A DNA stretch of 64,000 nt, from contig CAJTHM010000016.1 in assembly GCA_910576125.1 (NCBI GenBank), positions 62,001 to 126,000 on the forward strand. Direction: 5' to 3'. The notes beneath the pieces were generated by a model. The model did not search any database. It saw only the letters and a program-made list of their open reading frames with translations, and was not told the origin of the DNA. Positions 35,910 to 44,325 of the stretch are shown here, piece by piece (position 1 is the stretch's first letter; each line of letters opens with the position of its first letter). Position numbers and translations under genes: made by a program. The DNA is from Lachnospiraceae bacterium. Its GTDB lineage: Bacteria; Bacillota; Clostridia; Lachnospirales; Lachnospiraceae.

Positions 35910-37373
35910 TTATATATGTGCAATCGCGGCGCTTCTCTTCAAGAGCTTTCGATACACTATCGCGAAACAGACCATGTGGACCGCAAAAGTCAGGAACCAG
36001 CTGATCGGATAGGAATAATACAGGCATTCCAGCGTTCGGAAACTCTGGAAAATCGTATAAATCCAAACCACCCGGAACAGACATGCCCCTGTCAGTGAGA
36101 CCAGCATAGGCATGATGGCGTATCCCATGCCTCTCATGGCGCCCACAGCTACGTCCATCATGCCGCACAGAAAATACGGCACACAGATAATACGCATACG
36201 CAGAATTCCATAGGCAATTACCTCCGGGTCCGCCGTATACAGCTTTAACAGCGTCCCGCCCAACAGATAGGCCACATTGCCCATGAACGCCCCCACGACC
36301 ACCACCAGCAGTTCACAGATCAGCAGAACTTTCCCTATCCTCTTATACTTCTTCGCGCCAAAGTTCTGGCCGCAGAAGCTGATTGCCGCCTGATACAGCG
36401 CGTTCATGGCCGTGTAGACGAATCCCTCGATATTGCTGCCCGCCGTATTTCCGGCCATGGCCACGGATCCAAAACTGTTCACCGAAGACTGAATCAGCAC
36501 ATTAGAAATGGAGAACAGCGCCCCCTGCATACCTGCCGGGATGCCAATCTGAATCATGCCAAGCAGCTTGTCCGGCACGATTTTGATTCCCTGCAGCACC
36601 AGCTTGTAAGCGCCGTCCGTCTGAATCAGACATCTCACCACCAGCACCGCGGAAATAGCCTGGGACACCACTGTAGCAGTGGCCACGCCGGCCACGCCCA
36701 TGTGGAACACGATGACGAACACCAGATTCAGCGCCACATTCACCACACCGGCTACCATCAGATAATACAGCGGCCTCTTAGTATCCCCCACGGCCCGCAG
36801 CACGGCGCTGCCGAAATTATAGGTCATCATGAACGGCATACCGGCAAAATAAATACGCATATACAGGACGGAATGGTTTATGACATCCTCCGGCGTGCCC
36901 ATCCATCCGAGGGCAGGCTTAGCAAGAAAGAATCCCAGGAAAATCAGGATGATTCCTCCGCCCAGCGCCGTGGCTATCGCCGTCTGAACCATCTCCCTTA
37001 AGTCGTTCTTACGGTTGGCCCCATAATACCTGGCCACCAGCACATTCGCCCCCACAGACAGGCCGATGAAGATATTCACCAGCAGATTCGTCAGCGCTCC
37101 CGTGGAGCCCACCGCCGCCAGGGCTTCGTTTCCGGCAAAACGGCCCACCACCACGATATCCGCCGCGTTGAAGAGCAGCTGCAGGATTCCCGACAGCATC
37201 AGCGGCACATAGAATATCATGATTTTGCCCAGAAGCGAGCCGTTGCACATATCAATCTCATATTTCCTGGAGGATACCTTTTTCGCGGAACTTTTCTCTT
37301 TCGCAGAGTTCTCTTCTGCGGAGTTCTTTTCTTCCCTGGAATTTTCTTCTTCCGTGGAATGCATTTCTTCCAT
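35910..37373 (-). CDS. MATE-family multidrug/toxin exporter
   Basis: The 487-residue protein has twelve membrane helices in two homologous halves, with FYVPLMLSGILQLLFNAADI and RFAGNEALAAVGSTGAL in the first half as in NorM/DinF-type MATE proteins, which export drugs or metabolites against sodium or protons. A hydrophilic N-terminal extension of about 40 residues (MEEMHSTEEENSREEKNSAE and on) precedes the first helix; it is rich in E, K, S and N with imperfect EEN/KEKS repeats, and begins with the tag shared by three other proteins here. AAAGGG precedes the start. Confidence 0.9.
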   Translation of the reverse strand: MEEMHSTEEENSREEKNSAEENSAKEKSSAKKVSSRKYEIDMCNGSLLGKIMIFYVPLMLSGILQLLFNAADIVVVGRFAGNEALAAVGSTGALTNLLVNIFIGLSVGANVLVARYYGANRKNDLREMVQTAIATALGGGIILIFLGFFLAKPALGWMGTPEDVINHSVLYMRIYFAGMPFMMTYNFGSAVLRAVGDTKRPLYYLMVAGVVNVALNLVFVIVFHMGVAGVATATVVSQAISAVLVVRCLIQTDGAYKLVLQGIKIVPDKLLGMIQIGIPAGMQGALFSISNVLIQSSVNSFGSVAMAGNTAGSNIEGFVYTAMNALYQAAISFCGQNFGAKKYKRIGKVLLICELLVVVVGAFMGNVAYLLGGTLLKLYTADPEVIAYGILRMRIICVPYFLCGMMDVAVGAMRGMGYAIMPMLVSLTGACLFRVVWIYTIFQSFRTLECLYYSYPISWFLTFAVHMVCFAIVYRKLLKRSAAIAHI

Positions 37374-37394
37374 TATAATTCCCTTTCGCCGCTG

Positions 37395-37880
37395 TCATTT
37401 ATTATTGATATAGTTTATCAGTCCCTCAGAGGCAATAATCTTCTGCATGAATTCAGGGAAAGCCTGTCCCTGGAAACTTGTCCCTTTCGTCACATCCGTA
37501 ATCACGCCGGAGTCAAAGTCCACCTCCACCTCGTCTCCCGCCTCAATGCCCTTTGCCGCCTCGGGGCACTCGATGATGGGAAGGCCGATATTGATGGCAT
37601 TCCTGTAGAAAATCCTGGCAAAAGTCTCCGCAATGACGCAGCTGACTCCTGCTGCTTTGATGGCGATTGGCGCATGCTCTCTGGAGGATCCGCAGCCGAA
37701 GTTCTTCTCGGCTACGATGATGTCGCCCTTTTTCACCCGCTTCATGAAATCCGCGTCTATGTCCTCCATGCAATGTACCGCCAGCTCGGCCGGGTCAGAA
37801 GTGTTCAGGTACCTGGCCGGAATGATGACATCCGTGTCTACATTATCTCCATATTTAAATACTGTTCCTTTTGCGTTCAT
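37395..37880 (-). CDS. leuD: 3-isopropylmalate dehydratase small subunit LeuD
   Basis: LeuD pairs with LeuC to isomerise 2-isopropylmalate to 3-isopropylmalate in leucine synthesis. The protein has [18 protein letters not shown], the [14 protein letters not shown] swivel-domain loop and [19 protein letters not shown] 37880 gives 161 residues, the normal size for the archaeal/clostridial LeuD type; the frame extends to 37994 but the extra part does not resemble LeuD. The ATG has only a weak site of its own and overlaps the stop of an 18-codon ORF by ATGA. Confidence 0.93.
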   Translation of the reverse strand: MNAKGTVFKYGDNVDTDVIIPARYLNTSDPAELAVHCMEDIDADFMKRVKKGDIIVAEKNFGCGSSREHAPIAIKAAGVSCVIAETFARIFYRNAINIGLPIIECPEAAKGIEAGDEVEVDFDSGVITDVTKGTSFQGQAFPEFMQKIIASEGLINYINNK

Positions 37881-37933
37881 ATCTCTATTGGCCCCGGACA
37901 GCGCCTGTTCAAGGAAAATCCATCCGCTGACAT
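37877..37933 (-). CDS. Possible 18-codon ORF coupled to leuD
   Basis: A short frame, [18 protein letters not shown], starts at ATG 37933 behind GAAAGGAG and ends in a TGA that overlaps the leuD ATG. The good ribosome site belongs to this ORF and not to leuD, so translation of leuD may depend on it. There is no run of leucine codons (one TTG only), so it does not look like a classical leucine attenuator. Confidence 0.4.
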   Translation of the reverse strand: MSADGFSLNRRCPGPIEI

Positions 37934-38014
37934 TCTGCCGGGAACGCTCCTTTCTATAATTTCTTATGCTCATGGTCATGCAGTCCTCGCCCAAACCAGC
38001 CGGCGAACCTGCGC

Positions 38015-39283
38015 CTATCTCTCATCCGGCGCGGAAATCACGCCCGCAACGGCGCTCTCGGCTGCCACCGCGGGGCTTGCCAGGTAAATTTCGGACGAAA
38101 CATGTCCCATACGGCCTACGAAATTGCGGTTGGTGGTGGACACACACCGCTCTCCCTCAGCCAGGATTCCCATATATCCGCCCAGGCAAGGGCCACAGGT
38201 AGGCGTGCTGACAATGGCTCCCGCCTCGATAAAAGTCTTCAGAAGCCCCTCTTCCATGGCCTGCATGTAGATGGCCTGGGTGGCCGGGATTACGATGCAG
38301 CGCATCCCCTTTGCCACATGGCGTCCCTTCAGCACTTCCGCCGCAGTCCTCAGATCGTCCAGACGGCCGTTTGTGCAGGAGCCGATTACCACCTGGTCGA
38401 TGGCGATGGCTTCCATCTGACGGATTTCGTCGATGGTATGGGTGTTCTCCGGCAGATGGGGGAACGCCACCGTAGGGCGCAGCGCGCTCAAATCAATGGT
38501 ATATTTCGCATCATAGACAGCATCATCATCCGCACGATAAATCGTGTATGTTTTATCGGAATGTTCCTTTATATAGTTCTCTGCTTTCTCATCCACAGGG
38601 AAGATGCCGTTCTTTCCGCCGACCTCAATCGCCATGTTGGCAATGGTGAACCTGTCGTCCATGGACAGGTTCGCAATGCCGTCCCCCACGAATTCCATGG
38701 ACTTATACAGCGCTCCGTCCACGCCGATCATACCGATGATATGTAGAATCACATCTTTGCCGCTGACCCATTTCGCGGGCTTGCCTGTCAGGGTAAATTT
38801 GATGGCCGCGGGCACCTTGAACCATGCCTTGCCGGTGGCCATTCCGGCAGCCATGTCCGTGCTGCCCACGCCTGTGGAAAAAGCCCCCAGCGCGCCGTAT
38901 GTACAGGTATGGGAATCTGCTCCGATAATCACATCCCCTGCTACCGTGAGCCCTTTCTCAGGAAGCAGCGCGTGCTCGATGCCCATCTCACCCACTTCAA
39001 AATAGTTCGTAATCTCGTTCCTGCGGGCAAACTCCCGGACACATTTGCAGTGCTCCGCGGACTTGATGTCCTTATTGGGCACGAAGTGATCCGGCACCAG
39101 GGCAATCTTGTCCTTGTCGAACACGCCCTTTGCCTGAATCTTGTCCATCTCCTTGATTGCCACCGGGCTGGTGATGTCATTGCCCAGCACCAGATCCAGC
39201 TTTGCCTCGATGAGCTGTCCGGCCTCCACCTTGTCAAGCCCCGCCGCCGCGGCCAGAATCTTTTGCGTCATTGTCATTCCCAT
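38015..39283 (-). CDS. leuC: 3-isopropylmalate dehydratase large subunit LeuC
   Basis: The 422-residue aconitase-family subunit binds a [4Fe-4S] cluster. It shows [37 protein letters not shown] and the paired cysteines in [14 protein letters not shown], which with the C of SCTN supply the three cluster ligands. The length matches the LeuC2/homoaconitase-like group found in Clostridia. The start lies 13 bases behind AAAGGG, with a second ATG two codons in. It is first in a leuC-leuD unit with a clear promoter. Confidence 0.95.
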   Translation of the reverse strand: MGMTMTQKILAAAAGLDKVEAGQLIEAKLDLVLGNDITSPVAIKEMDKIQAKGVFDKDKIALVPDHFVPNKDIKSAEHCKCVREFARRNEITNYFEVGEMGIEHALLPEKGLTVAGDVIIGADSHTCTYGALGAFSTGVGSTDMAAGMATGKAWFKVPAAIKFTLTGKPAKWVSGKDVILHIIGMIGVDGALYKSMEFVGDGIANLSMDDRFTIANMAIEVGGKNGIFPVDEKAENYIKEHSDKTYTIYRADDDAVYDAKYTIDLSALRPTVAFPHLPENTHTIDEIRQMEAIAIDQVVIGSCTNGRLDDLRTAAEVLKGRHVAKGMRCIVIPATQAIYMQAMEEGLLKTFIEAGAIVSTPTCGPCLGGYMGILAEGERCVSTTNRNFVGRMGHVSSEIYLASPAVAAESAVAGVISAPDER

Positions 39284-39322
39284 ATTTTAAAACCATCCCT
39301 TTCGTCAAAATATCTAACCTAG

Positions 39323-39351
39323 ATGATAACACAGTTGCGGATTATGTGCAA
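39323..39351 (-). promoter_or_regulatory. Promoter of leuCD
   Basis: On the minus strand, TTGCAC (39346-39351) and TATCAT (39323-39328) are 17 bases apart, 40 bases before the leuC start. The short leader leaves no room for a T-box or other large leader. Confidence 0.6.
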
Positions 39352-39420
39352 ATATAAGTTATTGATTCTTCATAGCCTGTTCACTGTCTGTACCGTTATA
39401 ATTTACGGAAGATTTTAGCG

Positions 39421-39473
39421 AAAAAGAAAACCACAGAATCGGGGCAATGACCCATAGAAGTCACTGCCCCAAT
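39421..39473 (-). terminator. Terminator after manA
   Basis: A 13-bp stem with G-U pairs (ATTGGGGCAGTGA and TCATTGCCCCGAT on the minus strand, 10-base loop) followed by TGTGGTTTTCTTTTT, 46 bases after the manA stop. Confidence 0.75.
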
Positions 39474-39518
39474 CCCATTTTGCATTGATTATCTCTTTCA
39501 CGGTTTCCCCGCTTTATC

Positions 39519-40472
39519 TTATTCCTCCACCGTGGAAAGAATCAGGCTCATATTCCCTTTCATCTCCACGTTTCCGTATCCGCACGGAATGATGAAGTGA
39601 TCCCCTTTGCGGACTTCCGCGCCGTTTACGCTGCCCTGCCCCTCCAGCACGGACGCTGCCAGGAACGGGAATCTCTGCTCAAATACCGCGCTGCCGTTTA
39701 CATCCAGTTTGAATACCGTATATTTCTCGCAGGTATAAATCTGGTTCAGCTTATTTTCCTGCAGATTGGTCAGAGACCTCACGCTCTCCTCCGCGGACTT
39801 CGCCGGAACTGTGATGACATCCAGGCTCTTGTCAATATGGAGCTCACGGGGCTTTCCGTTCTGGAGGCGGCCGTAATCATAAAGCCTGTAAGTAATCGCG
39901 CTGTTCTGCTGGGTTTCCAGAATCAAAGTGTCAGCCTTGATTGCGTGAACGGTTCCCGGGTCAATCTGGATGAAATCCCCCTTGTGGATGGGGACCTCCC
40001 GAATCAGCTCCTGCCACCTGCCCTCTGCCACCATTTCCTTTAATTCTTCAGCGGTCTTCGCGTTATGGCCTATCACCAGAGCCGCGCCCTCCTTACAGTC
40101 ACAGATAAACCAGCATTCCGTCTTACCCAGGCTGCCGTTCTCGTGAACCTGCGCGTAGGCATCGTCCGGATGTACCTGGATGCTCAAATCGTCCTGGGCA
40201 TCGATAATCTTCGTCAGCAGCGGATACCTGTCATAGGGAAGATTTCCGAACAAATCCGGGTGCTCCGCCCACATCTGCGACAGCGTCTTTCCCCGGAAAC
40301 TGCCGTTGCGAATCATTCCATCCCCCTCCGGATGTGCGGAAATCCCCCAGCACTCGCCCAGGTCGTCCCCCTCCACCGGGTAGCCGAACTCCTCCCGCAG
40401 CCTCTTTCCTCCCCAGATATTATGTGTACATACAGGCTCCAAAAAGAGGAGCTCAATTCCCTCATTTCCCAT
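39519..40472 (-). CDS. manA: Class I mannose-6-phosphate isomerase ManA
   Basis: ManA interconverts mannose-6-phosphate and fructose-6-phosphate with zinc. The 317 residues show the cupin metal motif SIQVHPDDAYA, GKTECWFI with the second ligand glutamate, and GTVHAIKADTLILETQQNSAITYRLYD carrying the third histidine and the conserved QxS/D segment. This is the short Firmicutes-type enzyme. AAAGGAG precedes the ATG by twelve bases. The ROK kinase gene directly upstream makes a compact hexose-phosphate unit. Confidence 0.93.
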   Translation of the reverse strand: MGNEGIELLFLEPVCTHNIWGGKRLREEFGYPVEGDDLGECWGISAHPEGDGMIRNGSFRGKTLSQMWAEHPDLFGNLPYDRYPLLTKIIDAQDDLSIQVHPDDAYAQVHENGSLGKTECWFICDCKEGAALVIGHNAKTAEELKEMVAEGRWQELIREVPIHKGDFIQIDPGTVHAIKADTLILETQQNSAITYRLYDYGRLQNGKPRELHIDKSLDVITVPAKSAEESVRSLTNLQENKLNQIYTCEKYTVFKLDVNGSAVFEQRFPFLAASVLEGQGSVNGAEVRKGDHFIIPCGYGNVEMKGNMSLILSTVEE

Positions 40473-40587
40473 CTTACAGACATTCTCCTTTCACTTTATC
40501 GGGCTGCCATACGCAGGCTCTCTCCCGTATTTTTATGTCTGTCATATCCTCGTGTTCACGCCATGTCTTTCCTTTGGCGCAGGCCTC

Positions 40588-41463
40588 TTAGCCAAGCGCA
40601 TCCAGCCCCAGCTTCACGGCTCCCATGATGCCGGGATCCTCGCCCAGCGCGGGAGGAACGATGTAGTCGTTGATTTTGTCAGTCGTAATCATCTCATGGG
40701 CCACATATCCGTTCAGCAGACGCTGTACCTCTTTCCTGACCATCCAGAACAGCTTCTCCTGATGCATGACGCCGCCCCAGAGAATAATCTTCTGGGGAGA
40801 ATAGGACAGGATATAATCCGTGACCGCCTGGGCGATATAATAGGCCTCCATCTCCCAGACTTCCTCTCTGTCCGCCAGCTCTATCGCTTTTTTCCCCCAG
40901 CGGGCTTCGATGGCCGGCCCGGAGGCCATTCCCTCCACGCAGGTCTCATGGAACGGGCATTTCCCCTCATAAGTATCCTTGGGATGCTTCATCAGCAGCA
41001 CATGTCCGCCTTCCGGATGTACCAGCCCGTGCAGCAGCCCGCCATTCACATAGACACCCACGCCTACGCCTGTTCCTATTGTAATGTAGATAGCGCTGTC
41101 CAGCCCCTTGGCCGAGCCCCAGGTCACTTCGCCCAGCACCGCGCCGTTCACATCCGTGTCAAAGCCCACCGGTACGCCCAGCGCCTTTTTGAACGCTCCC
41201 ACGATGTCGCAGTTCCCCCAGCCCGGTTTTGGCGTCTTGGTAATATAACCATAGGTCTCTGACTGCTTGTTCAAATCAATCGGTCCGAAGCACCCGATGC
41301 CCAAGGCCTGGATATCCCAGTTCCTGTAATAGGCTATCATATCCTTGAAAGTCTCTTCCGGCTGCCTCGTAGGGAAAGAGGCCCTGTCCTTTATGACCCC
41401 GTTCTCATCTCCCACCGCACACACCATTTTTGTCCCGCCTGCCTCGATTCCTCCTATCAACAT
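40588..41463 (-). CDS. ROK-family sugar kinase (fructokinase/glucokinase-like)
   Basis: The 291-residue protein has the ATP-binding GGIEAGGTKMVCAVGDENG at the N-terminus, a catalytic-loop DTDVNGAVLGE, and the ROK zinc site (CPFHETCVEGMASGPAI preceded by GGHVLL). The early GTG-free start ATG 41463 lies eight bases after AAGGAGG; the frame runs on to 41664 without support. The sequence resembles Bacillus fructokinase-type ROK proteins (YdhR/GmuE). Next to manA it would phosphorylate fructose or mannose for isomerisation. Confidence 0.88.
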   Translation of the reverse strand: MLIGGIEAGGTKMVCAVGDENGVIKDRASFPTRQPEETFKDMIAYYRNWDIQALGIGCFGPIDLNKQSETYGYITKTPKPGWGNCDIVGAFKKALGVPVGFDTDVNGAVLGEVTWGSAKGLDSAIYITIGTGVGVGVYVNGGLLHGLVHPEGGHVLLMKHPKDTYEGKCPFHETCVEGMASGPAIEARWGKKAIELADREEVWEMEAYYIAQAVTDYILSYSPQKIILWGGVMHQEKLFWMVRKEVQRLLNGYVAHEMITTDKINDYIVPPALGEDPGIMGAVKLGLDALG

Positions 41464-41626
41464 ACCCATTCCCTCCTTAACAAAAAATGTTCCGGCGCGT
41501 TTTCCGACAGCGCCGCAATTAAATATATTATACACCAAACAGGGCGCAAATGATAGTCCCAAAGCATTTTTCTTGCCCGACTGCCCAAAACGCCTGTACA
41601 CATCAATACCGAACTCCCAGATTCCC

Positions 41627-44311
41627 CTATCGGGACGCAGCCGAATAGGAAATCGCCACATCATTCTTCTTCATGAACAACAGCCCGAAAGACCCTGGCC
41701 CACAGTTGCTGGCGATGGCGGAGGAAGCTTTCTGCAGATAGACCCGTTCAAAGGGACAATACTGACGCACAAGCTCCTGGATATATGTAAGGCTCTTCTC
41801 ATCCATCCCCGCATAGGTGATGAACAGTATCCGCCTGTCGATATTCCTGGCGTTCAACAGCACCTTACGTATATAGCCCCTTATCACATGGTGGAAGCTT
41901 CCCATCTCCATGCTTCCCACCGACATGCGGCTGTTGCGCAGCACGATGACCGGGTGCAGCAATAGGGCATCGCACATAATCTGTACCCTTCTGGGAATCT
42001 GTCCCGCCTTGCACATCATATGTGTGCTGTCAATGATGAAAGCGGAGGAAATATAACGACGCAGCTTCTTCACGGTCTTCACGATTTCGTCCCTTGTGGC
42101 ATGGTTCTCCGCCATGTGGGCGGCGTACAGCACCGACAGGCCCATGCTGCTGGAGAGGTGCCCCGAGTCGATTACCGTGACGTTTTCAAAAGACTTGGCC
42201 GCCTCCACAGCATTCCGATATCCCTCGCTCACATGTTTCGCCATGGTGATATGAATCACATCCTGCGCTTCCGTAAGCTTCCGCGCGAAAAACCGTTCAT
42301 AATCCTCCACGGAAGGAGGCTGGGAAATGCCGCTCTTCCCCTCTGCCATATGGGCCAGCAGTTCATCCGCCAGCAGCTCCGAATCATCCAGGAAGCGCCC
42401 CTGCTCCGTACACACATAGTAAGGGCAGACACTGATGCCGAACTCTTTCTTCAGGGATTCCGGAAGATCGCACACGCTGTCCGTAGTGACCAGCAGAGGC
42501 ATCCGCTTGGCCTGTTCAAAAATCAGGATGTCCTTTCCGATTTCGGACTGGCTGGCATCCTCGCTGAGGTTCACCAGCTCCTTGGGCAGGATGCTCAGCA
42601 CGGCAGCCTCCAGCAGCGCACCGCTGATGGGCTTGGCCAGATAGCCGGAGAAACCCTCTTTCCGGTAGAGCAGCTGGTTGTCGCTGCCCGCGTTGGCCGT
42701 CAGAGCTATTACCGGCACATCCCGGCACAGTCCTCCGGGCTGGGAATGCAGCGCATGGAGGCATTCAATCCCATCCATCTCCGGCATCAGATGATCCATC
42801 AGGATACAGTCGTAATACTGATACTGGGTCAGCCGCAGGCATTCCGCGCCGCTTGAGGCTGTGTCTATCTGAATCTTCGTATCCGACAGCAGCTTACTCA
42901 CCACCATCAGATTCATCTCATTGTCGTCCACCACCAGCAGATGGGCATTCGGCGCCTCAAAACTCTGCCGGTAATGCTCCCCCTCGCGAACTTTCACCCG
43001 GGAGCTTAAGGTAAATGTCCCCAGCTCTTTCTCGTTCATGATGTCTTGCTCCAGGGTCACAAGGAACGTGGATCCGTTCATATAGACGCTGTTGACGCTA
43101 ATCTCGCCCCCCATGAGCTCCACCAGCTGCTTCACGATGCTCAGGCCCAGACCGGTGCCCTCGATATGGCGGTTCTTCTTCTCGTCCACCCTCCGGAATG
43201 CATCGAAAATATAGGGGATGTTCTCCTTCTTCACCCCCATGCCGGTGTCCTCCACGGAATACCAGACGCGCACCCTGTTGAGCCCTACCCGCTCGCATCG
43301 GACGGACAGGGTGACGGAACCCTCTTTGGTATATTTTACTGCGTTGTTCAGCAGATTAATCAATACCTGCTTGATGCGCACCTCATCGCCGCAGAGCATG
43401 CTGGGCATAGAGGGATCCACCTGCAGCTTGAATTCCAGCCCTTTTTCCCTAGCCTTGATCCAAATCATGTTCACGATTTCCGAAAAAAGCTCCCCTGTCT
43501 CATAGGACACGTTCACGATGTCCATTTTCCCGGACTTAATCTTGGACAAATCCAGTATGTCGTTGATCAGTGTCAGCAGCATCTTACTGGCACCCTGGAT
43601 ATTCCTGGCGTTCTCTGCCACATCTTCGGAAATGTCCCCCCGCAGAATCATCTCGTTCAGTCCGATGATGGTATTGATGGGCGTGCGGATCTCGTGGCTC
43701 ATGCTGGAGAAGAAATGGTTCTCCGCCTGATTCAGTTCCTCGATTTCCTTTTTCTGCTGTATGGTGAGCTTCTTCTCCTCCTCGTAGAGATGGTTCTGGA
43801 ACAGGAGCAGCACCCCTGTGAGGAATCCCGCCACAATGACGGAGCGGGCGGAATCGAAATAGGCCTGGGCCGTAGTGTTGGGCAGGACCAGCTCCGGGTA
43901 GAAATAAGCGATATAATAGCACACCAGCGTCTCCAGGGTGCACAGCACGAAGAACGCTGCCTTGCGCCTGCCCTCCAGGGTAATGCTGATATAGATGAAA
44001 CAGAGCACGAACCACTCCGGCACGCCGCCGTAGATTCCGCCTCCGGTGAAAAAGACCATGGGGAACAGCGTGAGCAGCAGCACCACCGTGGCCGTAGCCC
44101 CTGCATTGATGCATTCTTTCCGGATGCTGATTTTGGCCACTATATACATATAGATAAGGCTCGCGGGCAATATAATCAGATTCGCCGTAAACCGGCCCAG
44201 AATCAGGATAAAGACCAGCGCAATCATACTGATGCCTGTGACCAGCCGAAACATCCGTTCCCGCAGACTGATTTTGTGGTCAAAAATGATTTCCAGCCAT
44301 TTTTTTAACAT
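41627..44311 (-). CDS. Hybrid histidine kinase-receiver fused to a DegV fatty-acid-binding domain
   Basis: This roughly 900-residue protein (numbered here from an upstream ATG at 44329) has about six membrane helices (28-180), a short coiled linker, a HisKA phosphoacceptor (MSHEIRTPIN, H212), an N box NLLNNAVKYT, ATP lid GTGLGLSIVKQLV, a receiver domain (VVDDNEMNL, phosphoacceptor D512 in LMDHLMPEMDG, K566), and from about 611 a DegV domain: TTDSVCDLPESL, ISQPPSVEDYERFF, VIDSGHLSSSMG and the terminal GPGSFGLLF. DegV proteins bind fatty acids (FakB of the FakAB kinase). I favour ATG 44311 behind GGGGG; the alternative ATG 44329 overlaps the upstream stop (ATGA). No Hpt domain is present; the neighbouring kinase has one. 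Confidence 0.88.
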   Translation of the reverse strand: MLKKWLEIIFDHKISLRERMFRLVTGISMIALVFILILGRFTANLIILPASLIYMYIVAKISIRKECINAGATATVVLLLTLFPMVFFTGGGIYGGVPEWFVLCFIYISITLEGRRKAAFFVLCTLETLVCYYIAYFYPELVLPNTTAQAYFDSARSVIVAGFLTGVLLLFQNHLYEEEKKLTIQQKKEIEELNQAENHFFSSMSHEIRTPINTIIGLNEMILRGDISEDVAENARNIQGASKMLLTLINDILDLSKIKSGKMDIVNVSYETGELFSEIVNMIWIKAREKGLEFKLQVDPSMPSMLCGDEVRIKQVLINLLNNAVKYTKEGSVTLSVRCERVGLNRVRVWYSVEDTGMGVKKENIPYIFDAFRRVDEKKNRHIEGTGLGLSIVKQLVELMGGEISVNSVYMNGSTFLVTLEQDIMNEKELGTFTLSSRVKVREGEHYRQSFEAPNAHLLVVDDNEMNLMVVSKLLSDTKIQIDTASSGAECLRLTQYQYYDCILMDHLMPEMDGIECLHALHSQPGGLCRDVPVIALTANAGSDNQLLYRKEGFSGYLAKPISGALLEAAVLSILPKELVNLSEDASQSEIGKDILIFEQAKRMPLLVTTDSVCDLPESLKKEFGISVCPYYVCTEQGRFLDDSELLADELLAHMAEGKSGISQPPSVEDYERFFARKLTEAQDVIHITMAKHVSEGYRNAVEAAKSFENVTVIDSGHLSSSMGLSVLYAAHMAENHATRDEIVKTVKKLRRYISSAFIIDSTHMMCKAGQIPRRVQIMCDALLLHPVIVLRNSRMSVGSMEMGSFHHVIRGYIRKVLLNARNIDRRILFITYAGMDEKSLTYIQELVRQYCPFERVYLQKASSAIASNCGPGSFGLLFMKKNDVAISYSAASR

Positions 44312-44325
44312 GTCAACCCCCAATA

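Noticed and set aside
39284-39518. T-box or leucine attenuator before leuC, and likewise before ilvN
   Set aside because: The promoter is only 40 bases from leuC; no specifier stem, T-box sequence or run of leucine/valine codons was found in either leader.
43046-44308. A 420-codon plus-strand open frame opposite the DegV-kinase gene
   Set aside because: Histidine- and glutamine-rich composition with no start site; antisense shadow of a gene with clear kinase motifs.
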